This document shows, piece after piece, positions 42,897-52,000 of a stretch of DNA of 64,000 nucleotides. The position numbers were made by a program, and so were the translations under genes. How positions within the stretch are numbered: the stretch's first letter is position 1; every line of letters begins with the position of its first letter. Under the pieces are notes generated by a model. The model was not told the DNA's origin. It ran no database searches and worked only from the letters and a program-made list of their open reading frames with translations. The stretch is from DASRFR01 sp035651455 (GTDB taxonomy: Bacteria; Acidobacteriota; Terriglobia; Terriglobales; Acidobacteriaceae), in the NCBI GenBank assembly GCA_035651455.1, contig DASRFR010000054.1:1-64000 (forward strand), in the 5' to 3' direction.

Positions 42897-44885
42897 TTAT
42901 TCGCCTTCCTCGGTTGGAGAGCGCGAAAGATTCTTGAGTTCCTGCTGGTTGACTTTGATCTTACCCGCCTTCTCCATGTCCTTACGAAGGTTGTCGATGA
43001 ACAGGCCGAAGAGTTCGTTCTGTTTGCTTTGCAGCAACTGGTCGCGAATCTGGTCCTTCTTTTGCGCGAAATCCTGATCCGTGGGTTGTTGCTTGTCGGT
43101 CAACGCGAGAACAATCCCGTGGCCATTCGCGTCAATCGGACCGCTGATATCGCCCGGCTTCATGGAAAACGCGACGCTCGCCGGTCCACCCATGGAACCT
43201 ATGTCTGGCACCTGGCCTTCGGGAGTTACCAGGTCGCCGGTCTTAAGTGTCGCGCCAAGCTCCTTGGCAGCTTTCGCCAAATCGTGCGCAGATTTCGCGC
43301 GATCGGACAATTCCTGCGCCTTCTGGTGCAGCAGCGTGTTGGCGCGATCGTTCTTGAACTCTTCCTCTACCCGCGCTCGAATTTCCTGGAAGCTGGGAGT
43401 CGCCGGGGGTTTTACGGCTTCGACCTCATAGACGGCAAACCCCTGCGGCACCTGGACCATATCAGGCGGAGCTTTTTCGCGCGCTCCGAAAACGGCGTCC
43501 ATAAATTGCGGAGAACTGCCGATCCCGGGCAGGGTTTCGGTACGGGCAAAAAAGTCACTGGTCACGGGCTGCAGCCCTTTGGCGGCCGCGGCCTTGTCGA
43601 TACCGTCGGTGCGCGCCTGGTTGAGCAGTGAGTTGGCCTCATTTTCGGCGGCTTGCGCGGACTTTTGCTGCTTCAGCACGGGTTCAATCTGATCTTTCAC
43701 CTCGGCCAGCGACTTCATGTGCGCATCCTGCTTGTCGTCAACCCGAATGATGTGGAACCCGTAACTACTCTGCACCACGTCGCTGATCTGGCCCTTGGGA
43801 AGCGAGAACGCAACTTTCTCAAACTCCGGGACCGTCCGACCCCGTCCAATCCAGCCGAGCGAGCCGTTTTCCTTGGCGCTGCCCGGATCCTCGGAATATT
43901 TCTTAGCGAGATCTTCAAACTTCGCACCAGCTTTGAGCTGCTTGAGAATGTCTTCCGCCTTCTTGCGAGCTTCCTCGACGCCCTTCTGATCCACCTTGCC
44001 GTCCGGCCCCGGCAAAGGAGTCTTGATGAGGATGTGACTGACTTTGACTTGTTCGGGAACCCTATACTCGTCGCGGTGCTGATCGTAGTAGTTCTGCAGT
44101 TCCGGCTGGCTGATCTGGGTTTGCGCCTGCAGCTTGGAGGTGTCGAACAGAACGTATTTGATCTTCCGCTTCTCGGGAATGGAGTTGTTGTAACTCGCCT
44201 TGTGCTGATCGTAATACGCCTTGAGTTCTTCCTCAGTCGGGTGCAGGCCTTTCTTGATGTCATCGACGTTGAGGACGGCGTACTGGAATTTGACCTTAGT
44301 GTTCTTCTGGTCGAATTCCTGGCGGATTTCGGACTCGGTGACAATCGCGCTTCCGGCAATGACCTGCCGCAACTTGCGCGCGAGAATGTTGTCCTTCTCC
44401 GCCTGCTCGAACTGCGGGATGGTCATTTCAAAATTACGGGACACAAAATCTTCATAGGCTTCGTCGCCAATGTAGTTGCCGCCCGGAAAAAGATACGTCC
44501 CAAGGCCGCCATGCTGCAGTTCGTCGCGGACTTCTTCATCGGAAGCATGCAAACCCATCCGCTGCGCTTCAGCCACGATGGCCTTTTCGTTGATCAGTTG
44601 TTCGGCCGCCCGGGAGGCGAAAAACGGAAGCAACATGCCCATCTGGGCGCCGCCCTTAGGGAACTGCTGGCGCAACATCTGCTTGGCTTGCTGCTGAACC
44701 TCGTTGACGGTCACGTTCTGGCCGGCCACTTTGGCCACGACGCCGGCTGGTGGACCACCGAACCCGAGATCGGAGCCGAGTCCGCCGGGCACGAGGGTGA
44801 TCACCATCGCCGCGCAGATGAGAAGCAGGAGCCCACCAAGCACAATTTTCTTAGTAGGGCCAGGGGTTTGCAGGAAACGAATCAT
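42897..44885 (-). CDS. PpiD/SurA-like peptidyl-prolyl isomerase
   Basis: Predicted 662 residues from ATG 44885. One N-terminal transmembrane helix (about 14-32, IVLGGLLLLICAAMVITL) anchors it, then the SurA_N-type chaperone region (VAKVAGQNVTVNEVQQQAKQ; helical to about 225). The parvulin domain is near 265-355: VSHILIKTPLPG, KYSEDPGSAKENGSLGWIG, VPEFEKVAFSLPKGQIS, YGFHIIRVDD. A second degenerate isomerase-like segment lies towards the C-terminus, ending in a Lys-rich tail. It is expected to help fold exported proteins at the inner membrane. An in-frame ATG at 44984 is upstream but would disrupt the anchor. Confidence 0.85.
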   Translation of the reverse strand: MIRFLQTPGPTKKIVLGGLLLLICAAMVITLVPGGLGSDLGFGGPPAGVVAKVAGQNVTVNEVQQQAKQMLRQQFPKGGAQMGMLLPFFASRAAEQLINEKAIVAEAQRMGLHASDEEVRDELQHGGLGTYLFPGGNYIGDEAYEDFVSRNFEMTIPQFEQAEKDNILARKLRQVIAGSAIVTESEIRQEFDQKNTKVKFQYAVLNVDDIKKGLHPTEEELKAYYDQHKASYNNSIPEKRKIKYVLFDTSKLQAQTQISQPELQNYYDQHRDEYRVPEQVKVSHILIKTPLPGPDGKVDQKGVEEARKKAEDILKQLKAGAKFEDLAKKYSEDPGSAKENGSLGWIGRGRTVPEFEKVAFSLPKGQISDVVQSSYGFHIIRVDDKQDAHMKSLAEVKDQIEPVLKQQKSAQAAENEANSLLNQARTDGIDKAAAAKGLQPVTSDFFARTETLPGIGSSPQFMDAVFGAREKAPPDMVQVPQGFAVYEVEAVKPPATPSFQEIRARVEEEFKNDRANTLLHQKAQELSDRAKSAHDLAKAAKELGATLKTGDLVTPEGQVPDIGSMGGPASVAFSMKPGDISGPIDANGHGIVLALTDKQQPTDQDFAQKKDQIRDQLLQSKQNELFGLFIDNLRKDMEKAGKIKVNQQELKNLSRSPTEEGE

Positions 44886-45073
44886 GTTCGTGATACTCCA
44901 GAGGTCTGGGGAGAATACTTCATTATAAACTACGCATTCGCTGGGACATGCCGCCAGAACCAACCAGCGCTGCGGCATCGTCACAGTGCGGGTCCGCCCA
45001 GCACAAAGATTGCTTAATACGCTTCGGGGCGCTGGCCGGTCGGCGGACGCTCAACAACGCTGGGATTTATTCC

Positions 45074-45095
45074 TTTATTGAAACGAATCAATAAA
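45074..45095. promoter_or_regulatory. Palindrome TTTATTGA-AACGAA-TCAATAAA
   Basis: A perfect 8-bp inverted repeat with a 6-base centre, in the gap between the isomerase gene and the GH2 gene. It overlaps the -35 hexamer of the promoter at 45078-45106. The size and central CG resemble LacI/GalR-type carbohydrate operators, but the regulator is not known. Confidence 0.45.
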
Positions 45096-45106
45096 TCGTG
45101 TTATCA
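45078..45106 (+). promoter_or_regulatory. Promoter candidate for the GH2 gene
   Basis: TTGAAA (45078-45083), a 17-base spacer, and TTATCA (45101-45106). The leader to ATG 45188 is about 75 bases and contains AAGGGGG just before the ATG. Confidence 0.4.
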
Positions 45107-45187
45107 ACATGGGACGTCGTCACACCACATCGTGCCGCGGACGTGTAGAGTGGGTCGTTCCTGTCAGTTCGTAGCCAAGGGGGTTTC

Positions 45188-47929
45188 ATGCCAACCCGCA
45201 TAAAAGCGAATACCCGAGTTATTCTCTCTTCCTCTTTCATCGCGATAATTCTGGGGATATCACTTTTGTTGCCAGGCGCGGCGATCGCCCGGCAGCAACC
45301 CACGACGCCTTCGACCCGCGCGGCGGCTGTGCCTGCTCAACCAGCGAGCGACAGGCTCCCACTGGTGGACGGCTGGAATCTGCAGTCCTCGGCCAAGGTC
45401 AGCCAGGCTGGCGAAGAAATCTCGTCTCCACGCTTTGCGCCCGCTGGCTGGTACAAGGTTTCGGTGCCCACCACGGTAGTTGCGGCCATGGTCAAACAGA
45501 AGGTCTATCCCGATCCTTTTTACGGCATGAACCTGCGCCAATATCCGGGTATGAATTATGAGATCGGCAAGAATTTCTCCAACTTTCCCATGCAGCCCGA
45601 CAGCCCGTTTGCCGTGCCGTGGTGGTATCGCAAGGAGTTCGTGCTGCCTGCCAACTACCGCGGCAGGACCGTGTGGCTCAATTTTCGCGGCATTAATTAC
45701 CGGGCAAACATTTTCCTGAATGGCAAGCAGATCGCAAACCTTGAGCAAGTTGCTGGGGCCTGGCGAACCTACGAGTTCAATGTGACCGAAGCGGTGAAGC
45801 CGGGCGCGCTCAACGTGCTCGCGGTCGAAGTTTGGGCGCCGACCGATACCGACCTGGCGATTACTTTCGTGGACTGGAATCCCGCGCCGCCCGATAAGAA
45901 CATGGGATTGTGGCGCGAGGTGTACTTGACCACCAGCGGTCCCGCGGCCATCCGCTATCCGACCGTGGTCAGTAAAGTGGACTCTCCGGAAAACAACGCC
46001 GCCCACCTGACCGTCACCGCTCAAGTAAAGAACGGCACAAACCAGCCGCTGAAAGGGACGCTCAAAGGAAAGATCCAGCAGATTGAATTCTCGCAGGATG
46101 TCCAGTTAGGACCGAATGAGTCGAAGGACGTGACCTTTGAGCCGGACAGAGTCTCGCAGTTGAATATTCAAACTCCGCGCCTGTGGTGGCCGGCTCAGAT
46201 GGGCAAACCAAATCTTTACCCGCTCGAGATAGAGTTTGACGTCGATGGCAAGGCGTCGGACCGCACGACTTCGCAGTTTGGCATCCGGGAGGTCGATTCG
46301 GAGGTCACCGATGTAAACCGGCGGGTGTTCACGATCAACGGCAAGAAAATCCTGATTCGCGGGGGAGGCTGGTCGCCCGACCTGATGCTGCGCGAGAACT
46401 CGCAACGGCTGCAGGACGAATTGCGCTACGTTCGAGACATGGGCCTGAACACCATTCGCCTGGAAGGCAAGCTCGAAACGGAAGAGTTTTTCGAATCGGC
46501 TGACCGGCAGGGCATCCTGGTTATGGCCGGCTGGTGCTGCTGCGATCACTGGGAGCACTGGTCGAAATGGAGCAACCAGGATTACGACATCGCGAAGGAG
46601 TCGTTGCGCGACCAGATCTATCGCCTGCGCAGCCATCCGTCGTTGGTGATGTGGTTGAATGGCAGCGACAACCCGCCTCCTCCGGATGTGGAAGACATGT
46701 ACCTTGGCGTGGAAAAGCAGTTGATGTGGCCAAACCCGGTGGTTTCGTCAGCCACCGCGAAGCTTGCGGCAAGCGGGTATAGCGGTGTAAAGATGACGGG
46801 GCCCTATGAATATGTAGCCCCATCCTACTGGATGGAAGACGCGAGCACCGGCGGTCATCATTGCAACGCGGGCGGATGCGGCGGAGCTTACGGCTTCAAT
46901 ACCGAAACAAGTCCCGGTCCCGCCGTGCCTACGATCGAGAGCCTGCAGAAGTTTATTCCCAAGGAACATCTCTGGCCCATCGACGAGTTCTGGAACTACC
47001 ACGCGGGCGGGGGCGAGTTCCACACGATCCAGGTGTATACCGACGCCCAGAACGCACGCTACGGCAAGTCGGACAGCGCGGAAGAGTTTGCTTACAAGTC
47101 GCAGTTGATGAGCTATGAAGGCATTCGCGCCATGTATGAAGCGTACAGCAAGAATAAGTACAGCTCGACCGGCGTGATCCAGTGGATGTTGAACAATGCA
47201 TGGCCATCCATCATCTGGCACCTCTATGACTACTACCTCCAACCGGGCGGCGGATACTTCGGCGCGAAGAAGGCGATGGAGCCTTTGCATCCGGTGTACG
47301 GATACGACGATCGCTCAGTATGGCTGGTGAGCAGTCAGTACGAGGACGCAAAGGACTTGAAGCTCACGGCGAAAATCTTCAACCAGGACATGAGCGAGAA
47401 ATTTTCCAAAACCGTGCCGGTAGATGCCGCAGCCGATAGCACCACCAAGGTGCTGGAACTACCCGCATCCTTGGACTTCTCACCCGTGTACTTTCTGGCG
47501 CTCCGTCTGGAGGATACGAGCGGCAAAACCGTGGGATCGAACTTCTACTGGCTTTCCAGCAAGCAGGAGACGATCGATTGGGCGAATTCCACGTGGTGGA
47601 TGACACCTACCGCGACCTTTGCTGACTACACGGCGCTCAGCCAATTGCCCAAGGTGAAGTTGAACGTCAGCAGCCGGACGGAGCGGAACGGCGAAGATTC
47701 CGTCACCCACGTGACAGTCGAAAATCCCGGTAAGAACCTGGCTTTCTTTGTACGAATGAAAGTGGACAAAGGGCCTGGCGGGGAGGAGATTCTGCCGGTG
47801 CTTTGGCAGGACAACTACGTTTCTCTTGTGCCCGGAGAGAAGCGAGAGTTGACAGCCACGTACCGTGCCACCGCGTTGGGGACCGCGAAGCCGACCGTGG
47901 AAGTGAAGGGCTGGAACGTGCAGGAATAG
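45188..47929 (+). CDS. Glycoside hydrolase family 2, exo-beta-glucosaminidase-like
   Basis: Predicted 913-residue exported enzyme. Signal peptide about 1-34. GH2 sandwich domain about 57-250, immunoglobulin-like domain about 255-370, TIM barrel about 380-650, then C-terminal beta domains. WLNGSDNPPPPDVE (489-502) places an acid/base Asp (D494) as in exo-beta-D-glucosaminidases such as CsxA, and FNTETSPGP (570-578) gives E574 as nucleophile. Those two features, with MWLNGSD rather than WxxxNE, separate it from beta-galactosidases. It may remove glucosamine from chitosan oligomers; mannosidase-type activity is an alternative. No transporter is adjacent. Confidence 0.8.
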   Translation: MPTRIKANTRVILSSSFIAIILGISLLLPGAAIARQQPTTPSTRAAAVPAQPASDRLPLVDGWNLQSSAKVSQAGEEISSPRFAPAGWYKVSVPTTVVAAMVKQKVYPDPFYGMNLRQYPGMNYEIGKNFSNFPMQPDSPFAVPWWYRKEFVLPANYRGRTVWLNFRGINYRANIFLNGKQIANLEQVAGAWRTYEFNVTEAVKPGALNVLAVEVWAPTDTDLAITFVDWNPAPPDKNMGLWREVYLTTSGPAAIRYPTVVSKVDSPENNAAHLTVTAQVKNGTNQPLKGTLKGKIQQIEFSQDVQLGPNESKDVTFEPDRVSQLNIQTPRLWWPAQMGKPNLYPLEIEFDVDGKASDRTTSQFGIREVDSEVTDVNRRVFTINGKKILIRGGGWSPDLMLRENSQRLQDELRYVRDMGLNTIRLEGKLETEEFFESADRQGILVMAGWCCCDHWEHWSKWSNQDYDIAKESLRDQIYRLRSHPSLVMWLNGSDNPPPPDVEDMYLGVEKQLMWPNPVVSSATAKLAASGYSGVKMTGPYEYVAPSYWMEDASTGGHHCNAGGCGGAYGFNTETSPGPAVPTIESLQKFIPKEHLWPIDEFWNYHAGGGEFHTIQVYTDAQNARYGKSDSAEEFAYKSQLMSYEGIRAMYEAYSKNKYSSTGVIQWMLNNAWPSIIWHLYDYYLQPGGGYFGAKKAMEPLHPVYGYDDRSVWLVSSQYEDAKDLKLTAKIFNQDMSEKFSKTVPVDAAADSTTKVLELPASLDFSPVYFLALRLEDTSGKTVGSNFYWLSSKQETIDWANSTWWMTPTATFADYTALSQLPKVKLNVSSRTERNGEDSVTHVTVENPGKNLAFFVRMKVDKGPGGEEILPVLWQDNYVSLVPGEKRELTATYRATALGTAKPTVEVKGWNVQE

Positions 47930-48004
47930 CAGCTGGCGATTGCATCGCATCAGGCATGTATCTAAGCCGATTTTGCACGAACGTGGTGTAGGCTAGACAA
48001 ACTC

Positions 48005-49381
48005 ATGGCAACTCCAACCACTACTGCTAGCCGCGCACCCGGCCTGAGGCGCACGCTTACCCTCTGGGACCTGATTCTCTATGGCGTGATCGTGATCCAG
48101 CCCGTGGCCCCGATGTCGGTCTTCGGGGTACTCAGCGCGCGTGGGCACGGCCACGTGGTCACGACCATCCTGATTGCCATGGTCGCGATGCTCCTCACTG
48201 CCATCAGCTATGGCCGCATGGCGCGGGCATACCCGAGCGCGGGCTCGGCATTCACCTACGTGGGGCAGGAGATCAATCCTGCGCTGGGATATGTCACGGG
48301 GTGGAGCATGGTGATGGACTACATGCTCAACCCGATGATCTGCACGATCTGGTGCAGCCAGCAGGCGCACGTCTTTGTGCCTGGCATCCCGTACGCGATC
48401 TGGGCGATCGTTTTCGCCTCGATCTTCACCGCGTTGAATATCCAGGGTGTCAAGACATCCGCGCGCGTGAATACCGCGCTGGCCGCCGCCATGGGCGTGG
48501 TGATCGCCATTTTCTTTGTAGCCGCGGCCCGCTATATTTTCGGCACCGGGCACGATGGAGTCAGCTTCTTTACCCGCCCATTTTATGATCCGCAATCGTG
48601 GGATACGAGGGCCGTGCTAGGCGGCACTTCGGTCGCAGTGCTCACTTACATCGGGTTCGATGGTATTTCCACTCTGTCGGAAGAAGCCGAAAATCCGCGC
48701 CGCAACATTTTATTAGCGACAGTGCTCACTTGCGTGGTGATCGGAATTCTTTCTGCCATGGAAGTCTACGCAGCGCAGTTGGTATGGCCGGCCTCCGAGC
48801 CGTACCCCAATCTGGATACCGCATTCACGTTCGTGGCCCAGCGCGCGTGGGCCCCACTGTTTGCCGTCGTGGGATTCACGCTGTTAGTGGCGAATTTCGG
48901 ATCGGGCATGGGCGCGCAACTGGGCGCGGCTCGACTGCTGTATGGAATGGGTCGCAGCAACGCTATTCCCCAACGATTTTTTGGCGTTGTCGATCCTAAA
49001 CGCCGCGTGCCGCGGAATAACGTCCTGTTCGTCGGCGTGCTTGCCGTGGCCGGTGCATTCCTGCTTCCCGCGATTGCGGGAGAGGCGACTGGCTTCGAAC
49101 TGGGCGCGAACCTGCTCAACTTCGGTGCCCTGATCGCGTTCATGGGAGTGAACGCGGCAGCCTTCACGCGTTACTTTGTGCGCAGCGAAAGGAAGACTGT
49201 TTGGAATTTCGCGGCCCCGGCGCTTGGATTCCTGATTTGCGCGCTGCTCTGGTGGAACCTGAGCATGAAAGCACGAATTTTTGGCGCGATCTGGATGGCT
49301 GTGGGCATTGCCGTAGGGGCGTGGAAGACACGGGGATTCCGGGGAGATCTGGTCAATTTCGATTTGCCTCCGGAGGAGTGA
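48005..49381 (+). CDS. APC-superfamily amino acid/polyamine permease
   Basis: Predicted 458 residues with about 12 hydrophobic helices. The N-terminal family pattern LWDLILYGVIVIQPVAPMSVFGVLSARGHGHVVTTILIAMVAMLLTAISYGRMARAYPSAGSAFTYVGQEINPALGYVTGW is close to that of APC amino acid permeases, with the unwound GxG region replaced by IQPVAP. TGxSEEAENPRRN-like FDGISTLSEEAENPRRNIL is present. Start ATG 48005, 72 bases after the GH2 gene; the two may not be functionally linked. Substrate unknown. Confidence 0.85.
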   Translation: MATPTTTASRAPGLRRTLTLWDLILYGVIVIQPVAPMSVFGVLSARGHGHVVTTILIAMVAMLLTAISYGRMARAYPSAGSAFTYVGQEINPALGYVTGWSMVMDYMLNPMICTIWCSQQAHVFVPGIPYAIWAIVFASIFTALNIQGVKTSARVNTALAAAMGVVIAIFFVAAARYIFGTGHDGVSFFTRPFYDPQSWDTRAVLGGTSVAVLTYIGFDGISTLSEEAENPRRNILLATVLTCVVIGILSAMEVYAAQLVWPASEPYPNLDTAFTFVAQRAWAPLFAVVGFTLLVANFGSGMGAQLGAARLLYGMGRSNAIPQRFFGVVDPKRRVPRNNVLFVGVLAVAGAFLLPAIAGEATGFELGANLLNFGALIAFMGVNAAAFTRYFVRSERKTVWNFAAPALGFLICALLWWNLSMKARIFGAIWMAVGIAVGAWKTRGFRGDLVNFDLPPEE

Positions 49382-49437
49382 GGCCCCACGACGGTCGGAT
49401 ATCAGCCCCCCGGCCAAGAGGTTTCAGCCGAATCTAT

Positions 49438-51255
49438 TCAGTGCTGAGAGCTGACGGCTGAGAGTTCGGCGCTTTTTCCTGGCGCGGGTAGCGCGAACGA
49501 ATCTTTGATTCCCTGCCCTTCGACGATCGAATAAATCCTGTCAGCCACCAGATTCTTGAACTGCTCGACCCCGCCGTTTGGCCATCGCACGTCGACAGAT
49601 TGAATTGCGCTCGACGCTCCCAAGCCAAAATGCAGGCGCAAATCGTTCTGCGAGAGATAACTGCTTCCACCTTTCACCTCATTGAACTGCAACATGCCAC
49701 CGGCGTGGATTGTCACCCGCGCACCGATGGCGGCGCGATTACTTTTGCTTCCCACCAATTTGAACATCACACGGTGATTGGAATTGTTTGCCGTGTTCAG
49801 CAGTAACGATGGCGGCTCGCCGACGTTCAGGACCACGCTATCGACATTGCCGTTGTTCGCGATATCGCCGAAGGCCGCGCCCCGGCGCGATTTCAAGGGC
49901 ATGTCAGCGACACCGCTTTCTTTGGAGACCTCATCGAAGGTGGCATCTCCATTGTTGCGGAACAGCAGCATGGGTTCCGCGTAGGCGGCACTGCCGTGCA
50001 CGTTGTCCATTTGCGGATAGACGTGACCCGCCGTGACGAACAGGTCAGGCCAGCTGTCGTTATCCATGTCGAAGAACGAAGTGCCCCACTTCACATAGGG
50101 AGTGCTGGGATGGCCCACACCTGAACGCAGGTTCACATCTTCGAATCCCTGCGCTCCCTGGTTGTGATACAGCACATCCGGTTGCTCTGCGAATTCCGTG
50201 ACAAACAGGTCGAAGCGTCCGTCGTGATCGTAATCGCCCCAATCTACGCCCATCGATCCATAGGCCATCCCGTCGCCGCTAACAGCGGCGCCGGTCAGCA
50301 TGCCGACATCGCTGAAGGTGCCGTTGTGATTATTGTGGTAAAGGTGATTCGGGGTGGTATCGTCAGCCACGAACAGGTCGGGCCAGCCGTCGTTGTCGTA
50401 ATCTGCCCAGACCGCGCCCAGGCCGTAGTATTCGTCCGGATCGTTCACCCCGGCTTTTTTGGAAACCTCCTCAAAGGTGCCGTCACCTTTGTTGTGAAAC
50501 AGTAAGTCGGTTTCTCCCTGCATGCCCCATGGCCCGCACTGTACCGGCACGCCCTTGAAGTTGCAGAAACGACCGCTGCCGAAAGCGGGAAGATTATTCA
50601 TATCGACGTGCACGTAGCGAGACACGAACAGATCGACATTGCCGTCGCGATCGTAGTCACCCCAAGCTGCGCCCGTCGAAAAACCGCTGCCTCCGACTCC
50701 GGCTTTCTCCGTTACATCTTCAAAGGTGCAGTTGCCTTTATTCCGATAGAGTGCATTGCCGTTGTAGCCGGTGACATAAAGATCGAGAAGGCCGTCATTG
50801 TCGTAATCCGCGACAGCCACACCCATGCCCCATCCTTTGCGCGTCAGCCCTGCCTTCTGCGTGATATCGGCAAACTTGAGCCCCGGCTCTTGGTGCCAGA
50901 GTGTGACCATGAGATCGCCACCGGTCTGACGGTACCGGTCGACTGTGGAACCCATGGCCATCACGATGTCGAGTTTCCCGTCATTGTCGCAATCCAACAA
51001 ACCAATGCCGCCGCTCATCGATTCAATGACGTAGTGCTTCTCCTTGGAAGCGATATGTGAAGTAACGAGCCCAGCTTCCTGGGCGACGTCTTTGAAGACG
51101 GGAACGGGAGTGGTAGCCGGCTTCTTAAGCCTGGCCGGAGCACGAGGGGATTTCCTGGGTAGAGCGCGCTTTGTGGGATCGGACATCTGCGCCAGCGCAA
51201 CTCCAAATAACGCAAGCAGAACCGAAACCAGGACGATCCGCCAGGAAGCAAGCAT
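49438..51255 (-). CDS. CRTAC1-family protein (seven FG-GAP/VCBS repeats, ASPIC/UnbV)
   Basis: Predicted 605 residues, signal peptide about 1-22. Seven calcium-type DxDxDGxxD repeats can be counted (DCDNDGKLD, DYDNDGLLD, DYDRDGNVD, DYDNDGWPD, DYDHDGRFD, DMDNDSWPD, DIANNGNVD), implying a seven-bladed propeller. The ASPIC/UnbV domain follows (RVMFKLVGSKSNRAAIGARV to SSYLSQNDLRLHFGLG). Exported; function unknown. The last residues (SAELSAVSSQH) are encoded by a repeated sequence at 49443-49464. Not linked to the other two CRTAC1 genes. Confidence 0.85.
   Translation of the reverse strand: MLASWRIVLVSVLLALFGVALAQMSDPTKRALPRKSPRAPARLKKPATTPVPVFKDVAQEAGLVTSHIASKEKHYVIESMSGGIGLLDCDNDGKLDIVMAMGSTVDRYRQTGGDLMVTLWHQEPGLKFADITQKAGLTRKGWGMGVAVADYDNDGLLDLYVTGYNGNALYRNKGNCTFEDVTEKAGVGGSGFSTGAAWGDYDRDGNVDLFVSRYVHVDMNNLPAFGSGRFCNFKGVPVQCGPWGMQGETDLLFHNKGDGTFEEVSKKAGVNDPDEYYGLGAVWADYDNDGWPDLFVADDTTPNHLYHNNHNGTFSDVGMLTGAAVSGDGMAYGSMGVDWGDYDHDGRFDLFVTEFAEQPDVLYHNQGAQGFEDVNLRSGVGHPSTPYVKWGTSFFDMDNDSWPDLFVTAGHVYPQMDNVHGSAAYAEPMLLFRNNGDATFDEVSKESGVADMPLKSRRGAAFGDIANNGNVDSVVLNVGEPPSLLLNTANNSNHRVMFKLVGSKSNRAAIGARVTIHAGGMLQFNEVKGGSSYLSQNDLRLHFGLGASSAIQSVDVRWPNGGVEQFKNLVADRIYSIVEGQGIKDSFALPAPGKSAELSAVSSQH
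49443..49464. repeat. Short direct repeat at the end of a CRTAC1 gene
   Basis: GCTGAGAG-CTGACG-GCTGAGAG (two 8-base copies separated by 6 bases) codes for the last residues of the upstream reading frame. Similar CTGAGAGCTGA strings are familiar from acidobacterial intergenic repeats, from memory only. Confidence 0.35.
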
Positions 51256-51346
51256 GAATATTGATATTTTAGCGGAATGCGCCCCCTGCGCCCTTGCAGC
51301 CAGCTGAGCTGATTTCGAGAGGGGCTGCGATGGCGCGCTCGAGCTG

Positions 51347-52000
51347 TTACAGAAGGATGGTGAATAAACCGGTGATCACGAGGGCGGCTCCCCAGACCAG
51401 GTTGAAGTTGAACCAGGCTTTTCGCAGGAGCGCCAGGCCGAACTTACGATACACAACCCACGCCACCAGCCCGGTGACGCCAAGATACGAGGCGGTATGC
51501 ACTGCGGTCGCGATCAACCCAGCCACGGGACTAGCGGCCATAGGCATATTATGGTGACCTGCGATTTGGCTCGCAGCCTCTACCTTGCTGCTGCCCAGCA
51601 ACACCGGCAAAATCATCAATCCCGCGCCGTGCGCAGAAGCCATCAGAAACGACCAGATTGTCAGGTCGCGAAAGCCGACCTGCATGCGCACCCAGCGTGG
51701 GTGCCAATGTCGAACCAGGCAGAAGATGCCAAGCCCGACCAGCAGCACCGCGACCGCGTAGCGAATGGCGATGAGCGGCAACGCCATGCCGAGAAGGGCT
51801 GCGGCGACAACCACGCTCCCGATCGCCAGGCCATGACCGAGCGCAATCGGGAGCAGTGCTTTCGCGACAGCACTACCCTTGCCCTCCTGCATGCCCAGCG
51901 CTACCGCGAAGAGCCATCCCATGCCGGGATTGATTCCGTGGTAGGCGCCGAGCAGCAGCAGTAGCCAGAGTGCCGTCGATCCCACTTCGGCGTGCGTCAT
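51347..52000 (-). CDS. Polytopic membrane protein coupled to the selenium-binding protein
   Basis: Predicted 217 residues with about six hydrophobic segments: LWLLLLLGAYHGINPGMGWLFAVALG, ALLPIALGHGLAIGSVVVAAALLGMAL, YAVAVLLVGLGIFCLV, IWSFLMASAHGAGLMILPVLLG, and two C-terminal ones. Histidines in helices (H21 in AYHGINP, H in LGHGL, ASAHGAG) suggest metal handling, as in NicO/UreH-like transporters. Its ATG overlaps the stop of the selenium-binding protein gene by 4 bases (ATGA), so the two are made together. A metal supply role for the partner is inference. Confidence 0.65.
   Translation of the reverse strand: MTHAEVGSTALWLLLLLGAYHGINPGMGWLFAVALGMQEGKGSAVAKALLPIALGHGLAIGSVVVAAALLGMALPLIAIRYAVAVLLVGLGIFCLVRHWHPRWVRMQVGFRDLTIWSFLMASAHGAGLMILPVLLGSSKVEAASQIAGHHNMPMAASPVAGLIATAVHTASYLGVTGLVAWVVYRKFGLALLRKAWFNFNLVWGAALVITGLFTILL

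Noticed and set aside
43653..45017. Long rightward frame of 454 codons opposite the PPIase
   Set aside because: Antisense to the isomerase gene; its length follows from codon bias (LLLL/FDL-rich), with no family pattern.
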